Source: Treponema sp.
GTDB lineage: Bacteria > Spirochaetota > Spirochaetia > Treponematales > Breznakiellaceae
Direction of reading: 5' to 3'
NCBI GenBank assembly: GCA_031276685.1
Contig: JAISMQ010000066.1
Span: 1-6,405 of the forward strand
Length of the DNA stretch: 6,405 nucleotides
Part shown: piece after piece, positions 1 to 5,189 of the stretch
Layout of the letters: each line of letters starts with the position of its first letter
Numbering within the stretch: position 1 is the stretch's first letter
Made by a program: the position numbers and the translations under genes
Notes under the pieces: model-generated
Told to the model about the DNA's origin: nothing
The model's database searches: none
Seen by the model: only the letters and a program-made list of their open reading frames with translations

Positions 1-231
1 CGGGGCGGCTGCATATCCGGCGGCGGCCAGCCCTACGGCGGCACCGACGATGTCCGCAAACAGCGGACCCGGGGGCTCTACGAGGACGATACCAAGTCGG
101 CCTACCGCTGCTCCCACCAGAATCCCTTTATCCAGCAGGTGTACCAGGAGTTTCTGGGCGAACCCAACGGCCACAAGGCCCACGAGCTTCTCCACACCAC
201 GTACACCGAGCGGCCCCTGTATTTAAAGTAA
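1..231 (+). CDS. [FeFe] hydrogenase catalytic subunit, C-terminal end (5' part outside window)
   Basis: The window opens inside a reading frame (frame 1) whose last 76 codons end at TAA 229-231. The fragment begins with GGCISGGGQP, the last H-cluster motif of iron-only hydrogenases (usual form CxxGCxxGGGQP). Its Cys, residue 4 of the fragment, corresponds to the cysteine that bridges the [4Fe-4S] and the di-iron subclusters. The rest matches the family's small-subunit-like C-terminus, with SHQNPFIQQVYQEFLGEP and AHELLHTTY, as in HndD/HydA-type NAD(P)-linked or electron-bifurcating enzymes. These cytoplasmic enzymes make or consume H2 in anaerobes. The N-terminal ferredoxin-like domains and the other two H-cluster motifs lie upstream, so the subtype cannot be settled. 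A strong terminator follows directly, so it appears transcriptionally separate from the sugar genes downstream. Confidence 0.93.
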   Translation, partial: RGGCISGGGQPYGGTDDVRKQRTRGLYEDDTKSAYRCSHQNPFIQQVYQEFLGEPNGHKAHELLHTTYTERPLYLK

Positions 232-254
232 CGCGCCCGCATTAACGCTGCGCG

Positions 255-292
255 CGCCCCTGACGGCTTCGGCCGCCGGGGGCGTTTTTTTT
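255..292 (+). terminator. Rho-independent terminator of the hydrogenase gene
   Basis: A G+C-rich stem pairs 255-267 with 272-284 around a TTCG tetraloop (268-271). There is a single A-C mismatch and one T-G wobble. Eight T residues (285-292) follow immediately. It starts 23 bases after the hydrogenase stop codon. The stable UUCG-type loop and the uninterrupted T tract make this a textbook intrinsic terminator. Confidence 0.93.
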
Positions 293-335
293 CATAAAAT
301 AATTCAATTTTTTGTAATATAGTTATATAACCGTG

Positions 336-422
336 CAATAATTTTATTGATACATGATTTTATTCGGCAGAATTGTAAAAAATTTATTGACAGCAAAACT
401 ATCCAATACAATAATTTTTATT
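336..422. repeat. A+T-rich near-direct repeats flanking and overlapping the promoter
   Basis: CAATAATTTTATT at 336-348 recurs as CAATAATTTTTATT at 409-422, with one extra T. The starts are 73 bp apart, close to seven helical turns, and the second copy covers the -10 region. The first copy is also an inverted repeat (CAATAA 336-341, TTATTG 344-349). A perfect 10-bp palindrome GTTATATAAC lies just upstream at 322-331. They could be operator sites for a regulator of the sugar operon, but the region is so A+T-rich that chance similarity is a real alternative. The rest of the gap from 293 to 386 holds no ORF with coding character. Confidence 0.3.
387..415 (+). promoter_or_regulatory. Sigma-70 promoter of the sugar-uptake operon
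   Basis: A perfect -35 hexamer TTGACA (387-392) is followed by a 17-bp spacer and a -10 hexamer AATAAT (410-415, five of six matches to TATAAT). The surrounding DNA is strongly A+T-rich, in contrast to the coding regions. Transcription would start near 422, leaving a leader of about 87 nt before the binding-protein gene. It is the only strong promoter-like sequence between the hydrogenase terminator and that gene. Confidence 0.8.
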
Positions 423-448
423 TACAGAGGCCTTTAAGAAAACTACAC

Positions 449-484
449 GCGCAAAAATTATGCGGACGCGCCTGGTATTTGCGC
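449..484. promoter_or_regulatory. Inverted repeat in the 5' leader of the binding-protein mRNA
   Basis: GCGCAAA (449-455) and TTTGCGC (478-484) are perfect 7-base inverted arms separated by 22 bases. They lie downstream of the predicted transcription start and upstream of the ribosome binding site GAGGAG (498-503). They could form an RNA hairpin or serve as an operator for a LacI- or GntR-type repressor. No regulator gene is in the window. Function is inferred only from position and symmetry. Confidence 0.3.
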
Positions 485-508
485 CTGAAACACTGTTGAG
501 GAGAAATT

Positions 509-1795
509 ATGAACCTGGCAAAAAAAATTGCGGCGCTGGCGCTGGCGGCGGCCGTATGTATACCTGTTTCCTGCAAAGGCGGGAAAACGGAGCGGGCCGT
601 CCCGGCGGTCCTTGAGTTTTGGTCCACACAGACGACGGGGGACGGGCCGCGGCGGATGAACGGCGTCATCGAACGGTTTAACCGGGACAATCCCGGCATC
701 AAGGTAAACCTTACCCTTATCGTCAACGACGCCTACAAACAGAAACTCGCAGTTGCCATGAACTCGGGGCAGACGCCGGATACCTTCCTCTCCTGGTCCG
801 GGGGGCCCATGTACGAATACGCCAGGAACGGGACTATTACGGATCTTACGCCCTACATGGACGGCGGCAACTTCAAAGACAAGTTCCTTGACGCGGCTAT
901 CGCCCAGGTTACCTACGACGGGAAACTCTGGGGCGTTCCCATGTCCAACGTGTCGGTCTGCACCGTGTTCTACAACAAGGAAATTTTCGACAGGTACAAG
1001 CTGCAGGTGCCAGGTACCATCCGGGAGCTTGAGGCGGTCTGCGACACCCTTAAAGCAAACGGGATTACCCCCTTCGCCCTGGCAAACAAAACCCAGTGGA
1101 CAGGCTCCATGTACTTCATGTTCCTCGCCACCCGCCGGGGCGGGGTACAGCCCTTTATCAAAGCGGTGGACGGTTCCGGCAGCTTTACCGATCCCGCCTT
1201 TATCCACGCGGGGGAAAAGATCCAGGAGTGGGTACACAAGGGCTACTTCAACACCGGGTTTAACGGCCTTGACGAAGATTCGGGCCAGGCCCGGCAGATT
1301 CTCTACCGGAACGAGGCGGCTATGCACCTTATGGGAAGCTGGTTCAATTCCACGGTTATTACGGAGAACCCCGGCTACAAGGAAAAGCTGGGGATCTTCA
1401 AATTCCCCCGGGACGAGGACGGCGCCGGCAACCCCGACACGGTAATCGGCACGGTGGGGGACAACTTCTACCACGTGGCGGCTTCCAGCGGGAACCCCGA
1501 CAAGACCTTCGAGCTTATCACCCACTTTATCGACGAGGAAGGGACCAGGGATATCCTTGCCGCCGGCAGGATTCCGCCCCTTAAAGGCATCACGCTGGAA
1601 GATCCCATCCTGGCAGAACTCTTTGCCCAGGTGGAATCCGCCCCGGACATGCAGCTTTGGTACGACCAGTCCCTGGCGCCCGAAGTGGCGGATATCCACA
1701 AGGTTACCAGCCAGGAGATATTCGGCCTTACGCTGAGCCCCCTGGAGGCGGCCCGGCAGTTGCAGGACGCCCAGGCGGCGTACCTTAAACGGTAA
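509..1795 (+). CDS. ABC sugar transporter substrate-binding lipoprotein (extracellular solute-binding protein family 1)
   Basis: This 428-residue protein is the capture component of a carbohydrate ABC importer of the UgpB/MalE-like class (COG1653), anchored on the outer face of the cytoplasmic membrane. The N-terminus has a signal peptide (Lys5-Lys6, then an Ala/Leu-rich core) ending in PVSC, so Cys22 is the likely lipidation site. The lipobox is loose, as in spirochaetes. Family hallmarks are an early strand (LEFWST, 35-40), FNRDNPGIKV (57-66), and GKLWGVP followed by VFYNKEIFDRY (138-163). Length is normal for the family. The start at 509 is supported by GAGGAG at 498-503 with a 5-base spacer. 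It is the first gene after a strong promoter and is followed by a hairpin-rich 142-bp gap before the permeases, an arrangement that usually gives excess binding protein. The sugar bound cannot be told from sequence. Confidence 0.95.
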   Translation: MNLAKKIAALALAAAVCIPVSCKGGKTERAVPAVLEFWSTQTTGDGPRRMNGVIERFNRDNPGIKVNLTLIVNDAYKQKLAVAMNSGQTPDTFLSWSGGPMYEYARNGTITDLTPYMDGGNFKDKFLDAAIAQVTYDGKLWGVPMSNVSVCTVFYNKEIFDRYKLQVPGTIRELEAVCDTLKANGITPFALANKTQWTGSMYFMFLATRRGGVQPFIKAVDGSGSFTDPAFIHAGEKIQEWVHKGYFNTGFNGLDEDSGQARQILYRNEAAMHLMGSWFNSTVITENPGYKEKLGIFKFPRDEDGAGNPDTVIGTVGDNFYHVAASSGNPDKTFELITHFIDEEGTRDILAAGRIPPLKGITLEDPILAELFAQVESAPDMQLWYDQSLAPEVADIHKVTSQEIFGLTLSPLEAARQLQDAQAAYLKR

Positions 1796-1803
1796 GGGAG
1801 CTT

Positions 1804-1838
1804 CTAAAAACCAGGCGGTTTTTAGGGATGCCCTAAAA
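1804..1838 (+). promoter_or_regulatory. Pair of mutually exclusive hairpins after the binding-protein gene
   Basis: CTAAAAACC (1804-1812) pairs perfectly with GGTTTTTAG (1817-1825) around a 4-base loop. TTTTAGGG (1820-1827) can instead pair perfectly with CCCTAAAA (1831-1838) around ATG. The middle segment is shared, so only one hairpin can form at a time. The block begins 9 bases after the binding-protein stop codon and precedes a terminator-like hairpin. It may protect the 3' end of the binding-protein mRNA or act as a switch on read-through into the permeases. No short leader peptide or obvious ligand-binding aptamer is visible. Confidence 0.5.
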
Positions 1839-1845
1839 CTTGCGG

Positions 1846-1879
1846 CGCGTCCGGGAACGCCCCGGGCGCGTAATTTTTT
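1846..1879 (+). terminator. Probable partial intrinsic terminator between binding-protein and permease genes
   Basis: Positions 1846-1855 pair with 1861-1870 to give a 10-bp, almost wholly G+C stem (one T-G wobble) with a 5-base loop. The sequence TAATTTTTT follows (1871-1879). The two A residues before the T tract weaken it compared with the terminator at 255-292. It may therefore stop only part of the transcription, lowering permease expression relative to the binding protein. No convincing new promoter was found between it and the permease start. Confidence 0.6.
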
Positions 1880-1889
1880 ACGGGAGCCA

Positions 1890-1922
1890 GTTTCACAAGC
1901 CGGACGGTTTTGAAACGGCCCC
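1890..1922 (+). repeat. Hairpin ending in GTTTTGAAACGGCCCC, upstream of the first permease (copy 1)
   Basis: GTTTCA (1890-1895) and AAGCC (1897-1901) pair with GGTTTTGAAAC (1906-1916) around GGAC, with one bulged C and one G-T wobble. The 3' arm and the following GGCCCC make a 16-base stretch (1907-1922) that recurs with one change at 4428-4443. Copy 1 sits 15 bases before the permease start. It is probably a dispersed intergenic repeat or a conserved RNA structure next to translation starts. Confidence 0.5.
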
Positions 1923-1937
1923 ATGGGGGAAAACCTT

Positions 1938-2843
1938 ATGACCGGAGCGAAAAAAATTTCCCTCCGTTACGCCCAGGAACGGGCGGTTCGTACAGCGGCC
2001 TCCGTATTTCTGTTCCCGGCGCTGCTGTTCCTCGTTGTTTTTGTCGTTTACCCGATTGTAGAATCCTTCGCCGCCAGCGCCACGCGCTGGAACGGGATGG
2101 GCCGGCAGCGGGTTTTTATCGGCATGGGGAACTGGATCCAGCTTGCAAAGGACATCAATTTCTGGAAAGCCTTTGGCAACAATATCAAGATCATGTTCCT
2201 CTCCCTTGTTTTCCAGGCGCCCTTTGCCATGTCCCTGGCGACGTTTCTCGACGTGACCGAAAAAAAGGGCGCGGTGTTCAAGGTGGTGTGGTTCCTGCCC
2301 TACCTGCTTTCCTCCGTAGCCATCGGGGTGCTTTTTAAGTACGCCCTGGACGCGAACTACGGCATTCTCGCGTCAATCTCCAAGCTCTTCGGCGGCGGGG
2401 GGGTAGATCTGCTGGGGAACCCCGGCGCGGCCCTCTACACGGTTATCGCCGTTGTATGCTGGCAGTACATCCCCTTTTACATGGTCCTCTACCTTGCGGC
2501 CTACGGCACCATCCCGGTGGAGCTTTACGAGGCGGCCAGCATAGACGGGGCGACCCGTATGCAGTACTTCTGGCGGGTATCCCTGCCCATGCTGCGGCCC
2601 GCGGTGGTTTCCGGAATGACCCTTTCGATTATCGGTTCCCTTAAATATTTCGATCTTATTTTTGTAATGACCGGGGGAGGCCCCGGGGTAGCCACGGAAC
2701 TAATGGCCACGATGATGTATAAAACTTCCTTCGTGCGTTACAACATGGGCTACGGGGCCACCCTTGCCGGCGGCATGTTTATCCTTATCACCCTGGTGGC
2801 CCTGGTTACCATAGGGCTTCTGAACCGGAAAACGGAGTTATAA
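1938..2843 (+). CDS. ABC sugar transporter permease, MalF/UgpA type
   Basis: This 301-residue inner-membrane protein is one half of the transport channel. About six hydrophobic segments are visible, near residues 20-42, 82-104, 115-136, 167-189, 219-245 and 275-296. The cytoplasmic EAA loop that docks the ATPase runs from EAASIDG (198-204) to LP (216-217). MTGGGPG (244-250) is typical of MalF/UgpA proteins. I chose ATG 1938 because GGGGGA (1925-1930) lies 7 bases upstream. The in-frame ATG at 1923 would add five residues but has no ribosome binding site. The next gene starts one base after the stop, so the two permeases are translationally coupled and form a heterodimer. No ATPase gene is present in the window. 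Confidence 0.95.
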   Translation: MTGAKKISLRYAQERAVRTAASVFLFPALLFLVVFVVYPIVESFAASATRWNGMGRQRVFIGMGNWIQLAKDINFWKAFGNNIKIMFLSLVFQAPFAMSLATFLDVTEKKGAVFKVVWFLPYLLSSVAIGVLFKYALDANYGILASISKLFGGGGVDLLGNPGAALYTVIAVVCWQYIPFYMVLYLAAYGTIPVELYEAASIDGATRMQYFWRVSLPMLRPAVVSGMTLSIIGSLKYFDLIFVMTGGGPGVATELMATMMYKTSFVRYNMGYGATLAGGMFILITLVALVTIGLLNRKTEL

Positions 2844-2844
2844 T

Positions 2845-3702
2845 ATGAAAAACACCGGACGCCCGGCGGGAAGGGCGGCGCATTTTTCCCCGTTGTGGAT
2901 ACTGGCGCTTATCTTCGCCCTGTTCTGGCTGGTAATTACCGGCGCACCCTTCCTGTTCCAGATATTCACCTCGATGAAAAATTCGGGGGAATTTATTACC
3001 GGGGGGCTTTTCGCCCTGCCGGAGAACATCAGCCTTGAGAACTACGCAAGCGTGATGCGCGGGGGTTTTTACAAATACTTTCTTAACAGCGTCATAGTTC
3101 TGGCGCTTACGCTGACCCTGACCCTGCTGATCAGCGCCTGCGCCGCCTACCCCCTCGCCCGGATGCGCTTCCTGCTCAACAAGCCTTTGTTCAGCGCCAT
3201 TGTTGCCGCCATGTCCATCCCCATCCACGTCACCCTGATCCCCATTTTTACCCTGAGCGTCCGCATGGGGGTATACGATTCCCTTGCCGGGGTTATCGGC
3301 CCCCAGGTGGCCTTCCACCTTCCCATGTCTATCTTCATCCTTAGCGCCTTCATGCGGGGCATATCGCGGGAAATGGAAGAAGCCGCGGAAATTGACGGCT
3401 GCGGGAAATTTTCCACTTTTTTCAGGGTGATCTTCCCCCTTTCGCGATCCGGGCTTGCCACGCTTGCCATCTACAACGGGGTCGTTATCTGGAACGAATT
3501 TATTTTTGTGATGGTGCTTACCCAGTCCCAGGACAGCCGCACCCTGCCGCTGGCAATCTGGGAGTACCAGGGCCAGTACAGCATGGACACCCCCCTTATT
3601 ATGGCGCTGCTTGTCCTTTCCTCCCTTCCCATCGTCCTTCTGTACATCATGGGGCAGGACAAACTGGTCAAGGGGATGATGGCCGGGGCGGTCAAAGGCT
3701 GA
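2845..3702 (+). CDS. ABC sugar transporter permease, MalG/UgpE type
   Basis: This 285-residue membrane protein is the partner of the preceding permease. A basic N-terminal tail precedes the first membrane segment (about 17-42). Further segments lie near 78-103, 114-138, 147-171, 202-226 and 250-270. The EAA loop runs from EAAEIDGCG (179-187) to FP (197-198). WNEFIF (216-221) and the C-terminal QDKLVKGMMAGAVKG (271-285) are characteristic of MalG/UgpE proteins. The start follows the upstream stop codon after one base, with CGGAG at 2833-2837 inside the previous gene as a ribosome binding site. The protein appears intact and of normal length. Confidence 0.95.
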   Translation: MKNTGRPAGRAAHFSPLWILALIFALFWLVITGAPFLFQIFTSMKNSGEFITGGLFALPENISLENYASVMRGGFYKYFLNSVIVLALTLTLTLLISACAAYPLARMRFLLNKPLFSAIVAAMSIPIHVTLIPIFTLSVRMGVYDSLAGVIGPQVAFHLPMSIFILSAFMRGISREMEEAAEIDGCGKFSTFFRVIFPLSRSGLATLAIYNGVVIWNEFIFVMVLTQSQDSRTLPLAIWEYQGQYSMDTPLIMALLVLSSLPIVLLYIMGQDKLVKGMMAGAVKG

Positions 3703-3711
3703 AGCCCCGCC

Positions 3712-3740
3712 TTGTACAGGGCCCCCGGACGGTGTATGAT
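3712..3740 (+). promoter_or_regulatory. Possible internal promoter giving a nearly leaderless deoC mRNA
   Basis: TTGTAC (3712-3717) and TATGAT (3735-3740) are separated by exactly 17 bp. The -10 element matches the consensus at five of six positions; the -35 matches mainly in TTG. A start about 7 bases past the -10 would fall near 3747, only about 5 bases before the deoC ATG. The local DNA is G+C-rich, so this is a modest call. deoC may simply be read from the operon promoter. Confidence 0.4.
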
Positions 3741-3751
3741 AAGCGGCAGCC

Positions 3752-4396
3752 ATGACAGACGCGGAAATTCTTTCCTGCATTGATCATACCCTGCTTAAGC
3801 CTGCGGCGGGCCGGCAGGACATTTTTAAACTCTGCGCCGAAGCCCTGGAGTGGCGTACCGCGTCGGTGTGCATACCCCCCTGCTACGTAAAAGAGGCCCG
3901 CGAGGAATTCGGCCAACTCAACATCTGCACGGTTGCCGGCTTCCCCCTGGGCTATTCGGTTACCGGGGCAAAGGTTCTGGAGGCCGAACAGGCCGTTCTG
4001 GACGGCGCCGGGGAAATTGACATGGTGATCAACATTACCCATGTAAAAAACGACCGCTTTGACCGGACGGAAGAGGAGATCCGGCTGGTGCGGGCAGCCT
4101 GCGGCGGGCATACCCTCAAAGTTATTGTGGAAACCTGTTACCTTACGGCGGACGAAAAGATCCGCCTTTGCGAAATCGCCGGCCGGGCCGGGGCGGATTA
4201 CATCAAGACCTCGACCGGATTCGGCAGCGCGGGGGCGGCGCTGGAGGATGTCCGGCTTTTTAAGGCCCATGCCGGCCCGGAACTCAGGATAAAGGCCGCC
4301 GGGGGCATAAGAACGCGGGACGACATGGCCGCGTTTATCAAGGCCGGGGCCAGCCGGATCGGCACCAGTTCCGCCTGTGTTGTGGCGGCAAAATAA
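3752..4396 (+). CDS. deoC: Deoxyribose-phosphate aldolase
   Basis: DeoC (DERA) is a cytosolic class I aldolase that splits 2-deoxy-D-ribose 5-phosphate into glyceraldehyde 3-phosphate and acetaldehyde. The 214-residue product is full length and has the complete active site. DHTLLKP (11-17) opens the TIM barrel and VAGFPLG (61-67) follows. EIDMVINI (88-95) carries Asp90, and KVIVET (123-128) follows. KTSTGF carries Lys152, the Schiff-base lysine, and KAAGGIRT carries Lys181 of the proton relay. The gene lies 49 bases after the permeases. No clear Shine-Dalgarno sequence precedes ATG 3752, so translation may rely on coupling or on a short-leader transcript. No deoxynucleoside genes (deoA, deoB, deoD or a deoxyribokinase) are in the window, so it may serve the sugar pathway here, possibly with an altered substrate. 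Confidence 0.95.
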   Translation: MTDAEILSCIDHTLLKPAAGRQDIFKLCAEALEWRTASVCIPPCYVKEAREEFGQLNICTVAGFPLGYSVTGAKVLEAEQAVLDGAGEIDMVINITHVKNDRFDRTEEEIRLVRAACGGHTLKVIVETCYLTADEKIRLCEIAGRAGADYIKTSTGFGSAGAALEDVRLFKAHAGPELRIKAAGGIRTRDDMAAFIKAGASRIGTSSACVVAAK

Positions 4397-4413
4397 TTTG
4401 AATAGCGGGCTTC

Positions 4414-4443
4414 TTCCAAAAAACAAAGTTTTGGAACGGCCCC
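4414..4443 (+). repeat. Hairpin ending in GTTTTGGAACGGCCCC, upstream of the ThuA-domain gene (copy 2)
   Basis: TTCCAAAA (4414-4421) pairs perfectly with TTTTGGAA (4429-4436) around a 7-base loop. The segment 4428-4443 matches 1907-1922 at 15 of 16 bases and is again the 3' arm of a hairpin ending a few bases before a translation start. The preceding CTTCT also resembles the sequence beginning the hairpin block at 1801. No T tract follows the stem, so it is not a normal intrinsic terminator. Confidence 0.55.
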
Positions 4444-4456
4444 CGGAGGTTCGATG

Positions 4457-5179
4457 ATGAAGAGAAAGGCGTTGATTTTGTGCGGCGGCTGGGACGGGCA
4501 CGAACCCAAGCTGGTAACGGCGCGGTTCAAGGCGTTTCTGGAGTCCGAAGACTTCGAGGTTTCCGTGGCGGAAACCCTGGAAGTTTTGAACGACACGGAA
4601 CTGCTTGGATCCCTGGACCTTTTTATCCCCGTGTGGACCATGAGCGCCGACCCGCCGCCCAAGTTCGGCCCCCTGCTGGAAGCCGTCGGGGGCGGGCTGG
4701 GGATCGCGGGCAACCACGGCGGCATGTGCGACGCCTTTAGGCTGAGTACCGACTACCAGTTCCTTACCGGGGCGAACTGGGTCTCCCACCCCGGCGGGGA
4801 CGGTACCAAGTACATGGTCAACATCATCAGCAAGTCAAACCCCATCACCGAGGGGATACGGGATTTCGAGGTCAGTTCCGAACAGTACTACCTCCACGTG
4901 GATCCCGCCAACGAGGTCCTGGCGACAACGCGGTTCCCCGTGGCCCACTGGTACCATTCGGCCAACGGGGAGGTGGATGTCCCCCAGGTCTGGACCCGGC
5001 GCTGGGGCTACGGCAGGGTTTTTTACAACGCGCTGGGGCACCACGACGACGTGTTCAATATTCCCGAAGCCTGGGAACTCATGAAACGGGGGCTCCTCTG
5101 GGCTGCGGCAGGCAAGCGTATCGCCGTTGAAAAAGGTCTGTCGGTAAGCGACTGGACCAGCGATAAAAAGATGTTTTAA
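4457..5179 (+). CDS. ThuA-domain protein (trehalose-utilisation / class I glutamine amidotransferase-like fold)
   Basis: This cytosolic protein of 240 residues belongs to the ThuA-like family (PF06283), which has a glutamine-amidotransferase-like fold and is found in sugar catabolism operons. Family motifs in order (numbered from this start) are LILCGGWDGHEP (7-18), VWTM (59-62), GIAGNHGGMCDAFR (82-95), ANWVSHPGG (106-114), SEQYYLHVDP (141-150) and PQVWTRRWGYGRVFYNALGH (176-195). Several conserved histidines are present (His15, 87, 111, 195). GGAGG at 4445-4449 is 7 bases from ATG 4457 and only 4 from ATG 4454, so I prefer 4457. The stop codon lies 10 bases before the oxidoreductase gene, and the pair resembles thuA-thuB. 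The exact reaction is unsettled for the family; processing of keto-sugars made by the partner is a reasonable inference. Confidence 0.9.
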   Translation: MKRKALILCGGWDGHEPKLVTARFKAFLESEDFEVSVAETLEVLNDTELLGSLDLFIPVWTMSADPPPKFGPLLEAVGGGLGIAGNHGGMCDAFRLSTDYQFLTGANWVSHPGGDGTKYMVNIISKSNPITEGIRDFEVSSEQYYLHVDPANEVLATTRFPVAHWYHSANGEVDVPQVWTRRWGYGRVFYNALGHHDDVFNIPEAWELMKRGLLWAAAGKRIAVEKGLSVSDWTSDKKMF

Positions 5180-5189
5180 GGAGACAGCT

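Noticed and set aside
102..338. 78-codon open frame on the - strand across the hydrogenase end and its terminator
   Set aside because: It runs through the terminator hairpin and hydrogenase codons; composition is unlike a protein and there is no start signal.
458..1924. 488-codon open frame on the - strand opposite the binding-protein gene
   Set aside because: It is a shadow of the + strand gene caused by high G+C at third positions. The translation resembles no family, no ribosome binding site is evident, and it covers both intergenic regions. The + strand protein has clear family motifs.
1923..1937. ATG 1923 as the start of the first permease
   Set aside because: No ribosome binding site lies upstream of it, while GGGGGA at 1925-1930 is well placed for ATG 1938.
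2806..3780. 324-codon open frame on the - strand opposite the second permease
   Set aside because: It is complementary to a gene with all MalG/UgpE motifs. Its residue composition (many Gly, His, Gln and Lys) is that of antisense G+C-rich DNA.
4414..4443. Hairpin after deoC considered as a terminator
   Set aside because: The stem is A+T-rich and no T tract follows; the next bases are CGGCCCCC and a ribosome binding site. It fits a repeat or structural element better.
3692..4789. 365-codon open frame on the - strand opposite deoC
   Set aside because: The + strand encodes an intact DeoC with catalytic residues. The antisense frame spans the deoC-thuA gap and has no recognisable domain.
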